From CAYRHJ01 sp964424105 (GTDB taxonomy: Bacteria; Planctomycetota; Phycisphaerae; UBA1845), in contig CAYRHJ010000002.1 of the NCBI GenBank assembly GCA_964424105.1, positions 43,737 through 107,736 on the forward strand: a stretch of 64,000 nt of DNA, given 5' to 3'. Both the position numbers and the translations under genes were made by a program. Each line of letters opens with the position of its first letter. Position 1 is the first letter of the stretch. This document shows, piece after piece, positions 9,409 through 17,536 of the stretch. The notes below the pieces were generated by a model. It ran no database searches and was not told the origin of the DNA. It was given only the letters and a program-made list of their open reading frames with translations.

Positions 9409-9615
9409 AACGTGTTTCACCGCAACCTCTGCCCTTCAGAGCCTCGCCTGTCAGGAAGCGGAAATCCGTTGGTTTCCGGGTCGATCGCGTTAATCCAACT
9501 ATTCTAAACCCAATAGCAATTGCAAGCCGGCCTTGGTACCTTTGTCGCCGAACGCCGGATATGATCCGCCGTTTGCCGTGATGGGACGCGGCAGGTGTGC
9601 ATCAGGAGAATGGTG

Positions 9616-11076
9616 ATGGCTCATAACGATCCACCGGGTCGGGGCAGAGAATTCGACGCGGACCTTCAACAGGAGTTGGACGCGGCGCTGGGTGATTTGA
9701 GCATCTGGGAGGTGGCTGATCGGGAGGTGTCGGGGCGTGGGCCGACGGCGGAGGGCGTTCGCCGCGGTGTGGTCATCGCCGTGCAGCGTGACGATATCCT
9801 GGTGGACATGGGCGGCAAGAGCACCGGCGTGTTGCCCATCAAGCAACTCCGCGATGAACCGATTCCGGAGGTGGGCGACACCATCGAGGTCACCGTCACC
9901 GGTTACGACAAATCGGAGGGGATTCTGCGCCTTTCCCGCCAAGAAGCGGTCATGGCTGCCGCGTGGCAAACCTTGCACGTCGGGCAAGTTTTGGAAGGAC
10001 GGGTGACCGGACACAACAAGGGCGGGTTGGAATTGAGCATCGACGGCCTCGAAGCGTTCATGCCCATAAGTCAAATCGACGTCGAGCGAATCGAGGCGGA
10101 AGACCTATCGCAATACACCAACCGGCGATTGCAATGCGAGGTATTCGAGTTCAGCCGCGGGCAGAAGAAGCTGGTGGTGTCGAGACGGAATCTTCTGCAC
10201 AAGCAGGCCGCCCAAGCGGGCGAGAAACGTTTGGAGAGTCTGAAAGAAGGGGACGTCGTCACCGGCACGGTTCGTTCCATCATGCCCTACGGCGCGTTTG
10301 TGGATATTGGGGGCGTCGACGGGTTGCTGCACATCGGTGACATGAGCCACTCCCGCGTCGAGGATCCCAACAGCGTCGTCAAGAAGGGGCAACAACTCGA
10401 ACTGCGCGTGTTGAAAGTCGATCGTCAGGAAAAGCGCATCGGATTGGGCTTGAAGCAGATTCTGGCCGACCCCTGGACCGACGTGGCAGCCAAGTGGCCG
10501 GTCGATTCGATCGTGTCGGCTCGAATCACCAAGCTGATGGACTTCGGCGCCTTCGCTGAACTTGAACCGGGCGTGGAGGGGTTGATACCGATCAGCGAGA
10601 TGTCGTACGAGCGCCGGATTCATCATCCCAAGGAGCTCGTTTCGGAAAACGACGTGGTCAAGCTTCGCGTTTTGAGTCTCGATCCCGAACGCAAACGCCT
10701 GAGCCTGTCGTTGAAACAGTTGGGTGATGATCCTTGGATGGGCGCATCGGCTCGCTGGCCCGAAAATTCGGTCGTCCAAGGCACGGTGACTCGGCTGGCG
10801 GAATTCGGGGCGTTTGTGGAGTTGGCCAAGGGCGTCGAGGGGCTGATTCACATCAGCGAGTTGTCGGATGGACGGATCAGGAACGCTTCGGAAGTCGTTC
10901 GCGAGGGGGACGCGGTGTCGGTCAAGGTGCTCGAGGTGGACGAAGATCGCCGGCGGATTTCACTATCCGTGAAGCAGGTCGCGTTGGATCCCGAATACAC
11001 CGGGCCGGAAACTGCGGAACCCGATCCCGTCAAACCCAAACGCAAGAAGCCGCTCAAGGGTGGACTGGAATGGTAA
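9616..11076 (+). CDS. rpsA: 30S ribosomal protein S1-like, five S1 domains
   Basis: Five OB-fold S1 repeats span residues about 35-470. Repeats 3-5 are the most regular, each with a variant of G-T-V/I-T-x-x-x-x-F/Y-G-A-F-V-x-L/I ... GLIHISE. The start is placed at ATG 9616 because AGGAG (9604-9608) is seven bases upstream. In-frame codons at 9595 and 9610 are badly spaced from it. At 486 aa it is shorter than six-domain proteobacterial S1 and matches the forms of several other phyla. The expected role is mRNA binding and translation initiation on the 30S subunit. The C-terminus is a basic tail (KPKRKKPLKGG). Confidence 0.88.
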   Translation: MAHNDPPGRGREFDADLQQELDAALGDLSIWEVADREVSGRGPTAEGVRRGVVIAVQRDDILVDMGGKSTGVLPIKQLRDEPIPEVGDTIEVTVTGYDKSEGILRLSRQEAVMAAAWQTLHVGQVLEGRVTGHNKGGLELSIDGLEAFMPISQIDVERIEAEDLSQYTNRRLQCEVFEFSRGQKKLVVSRRNLLHKQAAQAGEKRLESLKEGDVVTGTVRSIMPYGAFVDIGGVDGLLHIGDMSHSRVEDPNSVVKKGQQLELRVLKVDRQEKRIGLGLKQILADPWTDVAAKWPVDSIVSARITKLMDFGAFAELEPGVEGLIPISEMSYERRIHHPKELVSENDVVKLRVLSLDPERKRLSLSLKQLGDDPWMGASARWPENSVVQGTVTRLAEFGAFVELAKGVEGLIHISELSDGRIRNASEVVREGDAVSVKVLEVDEDRRRISLSVKQVALDPEYTGPETAEPDPVKPKRKKPLKGGLEW

Positions 11077-11181
11077 GTTGGCCCCGGATTCGATGCGTGG
11101 GTCTGTTGAATCGGCGCTTCCATCTCGCGATTCGGCGTGGACGGACGTCCTGCGGGGTGCAATGAAATGCAACAATCAAAA

Positions 11182-11631
11182 TCAGAATGCCCGGCGTGAA
11201 TCGAGAAGGATGCATATGGGGCCGTCGTTGATGGAGTGCACTTTCATCATCGCCCCGAACGTGCCCGTCTCCACGCGGATTCCATGATCGATCAGAAGAT
11301 CGCGCACGCGTTCGTACCAGGGCTGGGCCACGGGTCCCGATGCCGCTCGATCAAACGACGGGCGGCGACCTTTTCGGGCGTCGGCCGTGGTGGTGAACGC
11401 GCTGACCAGCAGGATGCCGCCGGCTGCCTGCGACACGTCGAGGTTCATTTGATTTTGCCCATCCGGGAAAATACGCAGGTGCCGTAGCTTGTCGGCGATG
11501 AGCACCGCATCCGCCTCCGCGTCGTCCGGCTCCACGCCAAGGTAAACAAGCAGCCCGCCGCCGATGCGGCCAACGATTTCGCGATCCACTTCGACCTCGG
11601 CTTGACAAACGCGTTGAACGACGGCGCGCAT
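11182..11631 (-). CDS. dtd: D-aminoacyl-tRNA deacylase
   Basis: DTD removes D-amino acids or glycine mischarged onto tRNA. The 149-residue protein starts MRAVVQRV and keeps KGRRPSF (87-93), the FGAMM turn and the Gly-Pro of NDGPIC (135-140). Two signature positions differ from the usual sequence. The SQFT motif reads SAFT (77-80), and the Thr after the Gly-Pro motif is Cys140. The gene begins 3 bp after the stop of the WYL regulator gene, so the two are almost surely co-transcribed. Confidence 0.93.
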   Translation of the reverse strand: MRAVVQRVCQAEVEVDREIVGRIGGGLLVYLGVEPDDAEADAVLIADKLRHLRIFPDGQNQMNLDVSQAAGGILLVSAFTTTADARKGRRPSFDRAASGPVAQPWYERVRDLLIDHGIRVETGTFGAMMKVHSINDGPICILLDSRRAF

Positions 11632-11634
11632 GGA

Positions 11635-12648
11635 TCAATCGCGCTCAATGGGCATGGAGACGTTGGATTGATAATATCGCGTCAGGTTCTGGGCGTGTGA
11701 GGCGATGACGTGGCGAAGCTCCTGCGGTTCCTGAACGACGGCCTGATCACCATATCCCATGATCCACCAGGCTATTTCCTCGATGCCGTCCACGTCCACC
11801 TCGAAGACCAACGTTCCGTCCGAGCGCCGGCGAGTGCGTTGGGTATGATGCCAGACGACCTCTTCCACGTTACCCGCGACCTTGGCGCTGAAATGAATCT
11901 CCACGTGGTGGGCGCGGTCACCGCGAATCATGCTCCAGGCGTTGCCGTAATAGGACTTGATGTTGAATTTCGGATCGCGGCGAAACTTCTCCTTGAGCAA
12001 TTTCATATTCACGATTCGCTCCAGCTTGAACGTCCGGTATTGCCGATGTCGCTCGGAATAGGCGATCAGATACCAACCCCGGCTCTTGAATAGCGTGACG
12101 TAGGGCCGCACGGTCAACTCAAGCTCGGTCTTGTCGGAGAAGGAATCATAGCGCATCCGCAGTTTGCTGTGGTCGGCGATGGCCTGCTGCACTCGACCCA
12201 GAATGTCCGTGATGGCATCGACATCCGATACGGGCGACCAATCGACGGCCACGCCCTCCAACAGCCTGCCGCAGGATTCGCGGATCTCGTCAGGCAGGAT
12301 GGACTCGATTTTTAATGCCGCCGAGGTGGCAGCGGCGAAGGCGGGTGTGACCCGCTCATCAATGAACTTTCGGGTCAAGGTCATCAAGGCCAGCCCTTCT
12401 TCAAGCGTCATGTTGACGGGTTGGAGAAAATACGAACGGTCGATGGAATAGGACTGCGTGTCCGCATCGAAACCGCTGATGACCCCGGAATCTTTCAACG
12501 TCTTCAAGTCGCGAAAGACCGTACGCTTGCTTTTTCCCAGCTCGCGAATCAACGAATCGATATCGTAATGCCGGCCCGTTTGTAATAGCTGGACCATCTG
12601 AATGAGACGCTGCGTACGGGTGAGCTTCATGGCGCCCCTTTGGTTCAT
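11635..12648 (-). CDS. WYL-domain transcriptional regulator with N-terminal HTH
   Basis: The N-terminal 60 residues form a DeoR/HTH_11-type winged helix (RTQRLIQMVQLLQTGRHYD, then GKSKRTVFRDLKTLKDSGV). The middle and C-terminal parts carry a WYL domain, recognisable from SRGWYLIAYSERHRQYRTFKLERI, and a WCX-like end. WYL proteins bind nucleic-acid-type ligands and often control DNA-damage or defence genes. Length is 337 aa from 12648. The Met at 12630 (MKLTRTQRL) is an equally good start. It sits between a membrane-protein gene upstream and dtd downstream on the same strand. Confidence 0.88.
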   Translation of the reverse strand: MNQRGAMKLTRTQRLIQMVQLLQTGRHYDIDSLIRELGKSKRTVFRDLKTLKDSGVISGFDADTQSYSIDRSYFLQPVNMTLEEGLALMTLTRKFIDERVTPAFAAATSAALKIESILPDEIRESCGRLLEGVAVDWSPVSDVDAITDILGRVQQAIADHSKLRMRYDSFSDKTELELTVRPYVTLFKSRGWYLIAYSERHRQYRTFKLERIVNMKLLKEKFRRDPKFNIKSYYGNAWSMIRGDRAHHVEIHFSAKVAGNVEEVVWHHTQRTRRRSDGTLVFEVDVDGIEEIAWWIMGYGDQAVVQEPQELRHVIASHAQNLTRYYQSNVSMPIERD

Positions 12649-12663
12649 TTGCAGGACTCTTGT

Positions 12664-14130
12664 CTATGGATTCGACGCGACGGAATCGGTAAAAGGTTCG
12701 GCACGCAGCGCAATGAATCCAACCAGGGACAACACCGTCCACACAATGAGCAAGGCCGTGCCGGGACGCTTCATCTGTCGCCGTCCCCATACGAGCACAC
12801 CAAGTACAACAAGGTGTCCCGCAATCGCGGCCGCTGTTCTTCCAAGCGAATGGTCCATTGTAACGACAGACTTCATTCTTGGCCAAACCGTCATCAGCGT
12901 GGCCAGCACCACTGCCATACATGACGAATAAAAGGCAAAGCCCTCGCATTGCGGAACGAGATGCCCGGCCGTGGTCCACGGCTTGTCACCGTCGAGCTGC
13001 TGCCGCCAGACCTTGGCCAACCAGATCCAAAGCGCACTGCTGGCGGCTAGGGAAATCAACAGGACATTGAAGACCATGGGATATCGCTGGGCCAACGATG
13101 CGCTTTCGGGCACGAACGTCACGCTGAGCACGCAAAAGGCGCCCGTCACAAGCCCCATGGCGACGTCCGCATGGTTGATGCTCCATCGCTGATCCGCCAA
13201 CGCAAAACACGCCGCCCCCGCAGCCAACGCGCCCAACGCAACCGCGACGTGTTCCATGGTGGAAACAGCCGGGGCCAGGACATGCAGAAAAATCAGCAGG
13301 ATCAGAACGATGCCCAAAATGCCCGCGCTGATTCTGATTCCACGCGGATCAACCATGGCCAAGGGCAGCGAGTCCGGGTCGAAGTGAGCAGCCCGCCAAC
13401 GGCTCTGCTGGCGATGGAGTTTAAGACCTGTGACAAACAGGAGCATGGTAACGCCCCAACCTATTATCACCGGCGTCAAAACGAGATGAATTGAATGGTC
13501 GCCGGTTGTATATTCGAGTCCAGGCGAGCGCGTGGCAAACACCGCAACGCCCACGACGACAAGCCAGAACAACACCGTGACGTACCCGCGACGCCCCGTT
13601 GCAACGAGTCCCGCGAAAGTGGCCACCACCAGCGTCGCGACGACGCCGAGCCATTCCCACCTTGTCGAATCCAGCCCGGCAGTTTGAATCGTCCGTCCAT
13701 CGATGAGCAGGGCGGCTATTCCAACGACGGGGCCGGCCAATCCCGCTGCCACCGAAAGCAGACACACCATGCCACATACCCAGCCGGAAAATTCGAAAAA
13801 CGTCGCCGATCCTAACGCGCGTGAATCGCTGACGGGTGACGATGATCGCGAAACAGGTTCCTGACGCGGGCGTGTCAGGAACAAGCCCATGAACGCGGCG
13901 GAAGTTAAGACCGAAGTCAGCCGTGCGACGGAAATCGGCGTCGGGTCTGACGGCCAAAGCCAATGCGCGCCGCCCAGCCATAGCACCTGGTTGCACAGCG
14001 TCACCGTTGTCGTCCAGACATATCGTCGATTCACGCAGCGCGTCAGCAGGATCGGAGGCAGCACGGACCCCACGCCCACCAGCATGACCAGCAAGAACAC
14101 GGCGCTCATAGGATCATTCGGCACGGGCAT
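12664..14130 (-). CDS. polytopic membrane protein of unknown function
   Basis: The 488-residue sequence contains about 13-14 hydrophobic segments separated by short polar loops, with no large soluble domain. No transporter signature is visible. The start may be Met1 (14130) or Met8 (14109). The stop is 15 bp before the WYL regulator gene, so this gene probably shares a transcript with the regulator and dtd. I do not recognise the family. Confidence 0.7.
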   Translation of the reverse strand: MPVPNDPMSAVFLLVMLVGVGSVLPPILLTRCVNRRYVWTTTVTLCNQVLWLGGAHWLWPSDPTPISVARLTSVLTSAAFMGLFLTRPRQEPVSRSSSPVSDSRALGSATFFEFSGWVCGMVCLLSVAAGLAGPVVGIAALLIDGRTIQTAGLDSTRWEWLGVVATLVVATFAGLVATGRRGYVTVLFWLVVVGVAVFATRSPGLEYTTGDHSIHLVLTPVIIGWGVTMLLFVTGLKLHRQQSRWRAAHFDPDSLPLAMVDPRGIRISAGILGIVLILLIFLHVLAPAVSTMEHVAVALGALAAGAACFALADQRWSINHADVAMGLVTGAFCVLSVTFVPESASLAQRYPMVFNVLLISLAASSALWIWLAKVWRQQLDGDKPWTTAGHLVPQCEGFAFYSSCMAVVLATLMTVWPRMKSVVTMDHSLGRTAAAIAGHLVVLGVLVWGRRQMKRPGTALLIVWTVLSLVGFIALRAEPFTDSVASNP

Positions 14131-14187
14131 CGTACCGTTGACGGCTGGGATGGCGGAACTCGTCCGCGCTCGCTGACGAGCAAGGCA

Positions 14188-15093
14188 TCAGATCGGTCGG
14201 GCCGGCGCCCGCTCCGGGAGCTTCCTGAAACGCGTGGGGTTCTTGTCGCCCTTGTAAGCGGTGAGGATGGCCTGCTTGGCGTCGACGCATTCCCGTAGAA
14301 AGCGTTTGACGTCCGGTAGGGCAACCTCCGGACCGGGCAACGACTTCTCCCACAATTTGGGCCATTCGAATATCAGGTAATCGCGGAAAGCGATCCCGCG
14401 AAGAAGTTCGATGGCCCGTGACAACTCGACCTCGCCCGTACCGGGAAGGCAATACGACGATAGCCATCCGTTCTCGTCAAACGTGCCGTCGCAGATGTGA
14501 AAAATGCCGATCTTGGTGCCGAGACGGGGGACGGAAACGGTCGGTCGTTCACCGCACGTTCGAGCGGAGCAAGGATTCCAGCAGACCTGAACCGCCGGAT
14601 GCGAGACGAAGTCCATCAAGTACCACAGGTCCGCGCTTGCTAAAAAATCTCCGGAATTGTTCAACAGCAGCGTAACCTTATTCCGAGACGCGACTTGCGC
14701 CATTTCAGCTAACTCGCGACCGATGCGCGACAACGCCGATTCTCGTGAATCACCCGGCTGCAATTCGCCGGCAAATAATCGCACAAATGGGCAGCCCAAG
14801 GTCGCCGCCAATTCGATATATTCTTCCAATTCGGCTCGATGGCGTGCCAGAACCCCGGATTTGCGAGAATCCAGCGTACAACTACTGGCCAAACACACCA
14901 ATTCGACTTTGGAGGCCGCGAACAACGCACGCGTTGCCCCCGGATTGGCTGTCAAACGGGGTTCGCGAGTCAAGTTCAATTGACCCTGTAGGCCACGAAG
15001 CTCCACGCCGTCAAATCCGAACTCCCCCGCCTTGGACAGCATCGTTTCAAGGTCCCATGCCGGGCAAACCAGCGAGCTGAATCCGATTTTCAT
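14188..15093 (-). CDS. sugar phosphate isomerase/epimerase family TIM-barrel protein
   Basis: The start is placed at the ATG giving MKIGFSSLVCPAWDLE (15093). The frame extends to 15198 but that extra stretch looks non-coding. The 301-residue product has TIM-barrel features: GFDGVELRGL near the N-terminus, FVRLFAGE, LLLNNSGDF, QVCWNPCSA, IFHICDGTF and FEWPKLW. These are the usual places for metal-binding Glu, Asp and His in the xylose-isomerase-like superfamily. The usual Glu of strand 6 may be replaced (LLLNNSG). The substrate is unknown. It lies 57 bp upstream of the membrane-protein gene and may head the 15.1-11.2 kb minus-strand operon. Confidence 0.78.
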   Translation of the reverse strand: MKIGFSSLVCPAWDLETMLSKAGEFGFDGVELRGLQGQLNLTREPRLTANPGATRALFAASKVELVCLASSCTLDSRKSGVLARHRAELEEYIELAATLGCPFVRLFAGELQPGDSRESALSRIGRELAEMAQVASRNKVTLLLNNSGDFLASADLWYLMDFVSHPAVQVCWNPCSARTCGERPTVSVPRLGTKIGIFHICDGTFDENGWLSSYCLPGTGEVELSRAIELLRGIAFRDYLIFEWPKLWEKSLPGPEVALPDVKRFLRECVDAKQAILTAYKGDKNPTRFRKLPERAPARPI

Positions 15094-15390
15094 GGTTCGT
15101 ACACCATCCCTGTTTCGTTCGGCGTTCGGTCGTTCGGTCGACAACAACCAAGCCCAGCCTCCAGACGCATCGACCCTTGCAGCGTAGCAGCTACGCATGG
15201 GCCGTCAACGGCGAGTTTCATTGCAAACGTCATCGGGGTGCATGACGCGTTAGACGGGGCCATTCCGCTGCCCCGGAACGGGGCGCGGGAGGGTAGCCAC
15301 GGGTGAAGCGAAGCGCAACCCGTGGTCGCCAGCCCGCCCCACGATCACCGCCCCGCAAGGGGCGGAGGAGGTTGCGTCGGCTTCCTCCGT

Positions 15391-15565
15391 CCCTGCCGGG
15401 GCTTGATCCATTTTCGCAGTCTCCATCCCACGGGTTCCGCCGCCTGCGGCGGCTGCACCCGTGGCTACATTCCGTCGCCCCTGCCGGGGCTTGATCCATT
15501 TTCGCAGTCTCCATCCCACGGGGTTCCGCCGCCTGCGGCGGCTGCACCCGTGGCTACATTCCGTC
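15391..15565 (+). repeat. 87/88-bp tandem duplication with internal GC palindrome
   Basis: Two almost identical units lie head to tail at 15391-15477 and 15478-15565. Each runs from CCCTGCCGGGGCTTGATCC through a GCCGCCTGCGGCGGC palindrome to GTGGCTACATTCCGTC. The left flank (15299-15326) holds CCACGGGTG...ACCCGTGG, another inverted pair. The whole stretch 15094-15882 has no convincing gene. Confidence 0.8.
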
Positions 15566-15566
15566 A

Positions 15567-15710
15567 CCCCTTGCGGGCAACGCCGTGAACTGAAGATGAA
15601 ACGGGTTACCATCACGGTGATGCGAGACCGTTGCCGGGGTCGATATCGCGGGTCGAACTCGCGGCCAAGCCCGTTCTTGGTGTTCAGTTCACGGCGTTGC
15701 CCTTGCGGGG
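15567..15710 (+). repeat. inverted repeat, 28-bp arms
   Basis: The left arm 15567-15594 contains CAACGCCGTGAACTGAA. The right arm 15683-15710 contains its complement, TTCAGTTCACGGCGTTG. The arms flank about 88 bp of non-coding sequence and adjoin the tandem repeat, so the pair may form one composite mobile repeat. Confidence 0.7.
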
Positions 15711-15882
15711 CGAAAATCTACCCGCCTGAACTGTAACCGAATCACCTCGATCCGACCTCAATGACCTCGATCACCATAACTCCTCGTCGCTGGCTGACAT
15801 ATGACGTCTATGGTACAAGACCCGGTTCGGGTGATTTTGGTTATCGCCCCTCGGATGGCTGCTTCCGAAGGATTGACGCGAT

Positions 15883-17523
15883 ATGACTGACAAGCCGGAC
15901 ATGGAAAAAATCGTCGCCCTCTGCAAACGACGCGGGTTCATCTTTCAATCAAGCGAAATCTACGGAGGCATCGGCGGCTTCTGGGACTATGGCCCCCTGG
16001 GCTGCGAGCTGAAGCGCAACATCAAGGACGCCTGGTGGCTGGACATGGTCCGCAACCCACCCCTAGGCCCCAACAACCGCGAGTTCCAGATGGTCGGCGT
16101 GGATTGCTCCATCATCATGAACCCCAAAGTATGGGAGGCCAGCGGACACGTCGGCGGATTCAGCGATCCGATGGTGGATTGCAAGGAGTGCAAGGCGCGT
16201 TTTCGGGAGGACTTCGTCGTTCGACTGGAATTGTTTGAGCAGAGCGAATTACCAGAGCAGGTAGACTTGTTCCATCTTCATAGATCGCTTGAGGGGCAGC
16301 AGGCATATAAGGTTGCATACACTGAGCTCGGTTTACATATGGAAGATTGGGTACCGGCAATCAAACTTGCGCTCAATGTCAAAAAAGGCAAACTGCATGT
16401 CGTTCCCGATGGGTCGGGATCTGTTGCGTACTTCGAAACGGGCCATCGATACTATTATGTCCGGCAGTTGGCAGCCGGGCATGCGGCGACTGGTCAATTG
16501 TGTCCCAAATGTAGAGGTGAACTCACTGAGCCACGTGCATTCAATCTCATGTTCGAGACGCACACCGGCGCTCTTCAGGATTCGAGCAGCAAGGTCTATC
16601 TTCGCCCCGAGACCGCGCAGGGCATCTTCGTCAACTTCAAGAACGTCATGGACTCGTCGCGGGTCAAGATACCGTTCGGCATCGCACAGATCGGCAAAGC
16701 CTTCCGCAACGAAATCAACCCGCGCAACTACACCTTCCGCTCCCGCGAGTTCGAGCAGATGGAGATCGAGTTCTTCTGCCACGAAAGCGAGTCCATGGCC
16801 TGGTGGGAGTTCTGGCGCGACGTGCGCATCAACTGGTACAAACAGTTAGGCCTGACCGGCGACAAACTGAGGCCCCGAAATCAAACGGACGAGGAACTGG
16901 CCCACTACAGCAAAGCCTGCACGGACATCGAGTATCTGTTCCCCTTCAGCGACGAACCGCAGGAGCTAGAGGGCGTCGCCCATCGCGGCAGCTTTGACCT
17001 CGAAGCCCACGGGCAGGCGTCCAAGGGCAAGAAGGACGCCTTCGCCGTCATCGACGACGAATTACAGAGTCGCCACCGTGAGGGAGCGGAGAGCGCCCCG
17101 GCCACCCGATTCGTCCCGCACGTGATCGAGCCATCCGCCGGAGCGGATCGGGCCACGCTGGCCTTCATATGCGACGCCTATCGCTTCGACGCATCACGCG
17201 CCAGCCCGGAGTTTCTGTGCCTGCATCCCCGCCTGGCGCCCATCAAAGCCGCCGTGTTCCCGCTGGTGGCCAAGGATGGCATGCCCGAGTTGGCCGAGCC
17301 GATCTATCGCGAGATTCGCAAGCATTTTCCCTGCCAATTCGACGCCAAGCAGTCCATCGGCAAACGCTACGCCCGCATGGACGAAGCCGGCACGCCGTTC
17401 TGCTTCACCATCGATGGCCAAACCCGGGAAGACGGCACCGTCACCGTCCGCAACCGCGACAACGCCTCGCAGGAACGAATCGACAAGTCCCGCTGTCTGG
17501 AGTACTTGACGGTCCACCTATAG
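15883..17523 (+). CDS. glyS: glycyl-tRNA synthetase, single-subunit class II (alpha2) type
   Basis: The 546-residue enzyme charges tRNA-Gly. It begins with IVALCKRRGFIFQSSEIYGG and GFWDYGPLG, typical of the eukaryote/archaea-like homodimeric form. Motif 2 appears as FRNEINPRNYTFRSREFEQ and motif 3 as EPSAGADRATLAF. An anticodon-binding domain fills the last 130 residues. Two Cys pairs (CKECK and CPKC) frame the variable insertion. That insertion (about 16210-16540) is visibly AT-richer than its flanks and poorly conserved. The start could also be Met7 at 15901. Confidence 0.95.
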   Translation: MTDKPDMEKIVALCKRRGFIFQSSEIYGGIGGFWDYGPLGCELKRNIKDAWWLDMVRNPPLGPNNREFQMVGVDCSIIMNPKVWEASGHVGGFSDPMVDCKECKARFREDFVVRLELFEQSELPEQVDLFHLHRSLEGQQAYKVAYTELGLHMEDWVPAIKLALNVKKGKLHVVPDGSGSVAYFETGHRYYYVRQLAAGHAATGQLCPKCRGELTEPRAFNLMFETHTGALQDSSSKVYLRPETAQGIFVNFKNVMDSSRVKIPFGIAQIGKAFRNEINPRNYTFRSREFEQMEIEFFCHESESMAWWEFWRDVRINWYKQLGLTGDKLRPRNQTDEELAHYSKACTDIEYLFPFSDEPQELEGVAHRGSFDLEAHGQASKGKKDAFAVIDDELQSRHREGAESAPATRFVPHVIEPSAGADRATLAFICDAYRFDASRASPEFLCLHPRLAPIKAAVFPLVAKDGMPELAEPIYREIRKHFPCQFDAKQSIGKRYARMDEAGTPFCFTIDGQTREDGTVTVRNRDNASQERIDKSRCLEYLTVHL

Positions 17524-17536
17524 AACGAATCACGGC

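Noticed and set aside
15250..15615. 121-codon minus-strand frame in the tandem repeat
   Set aside because: The peptide is a direct consequence of the 87/88-bp repeat and lacks a start signal.
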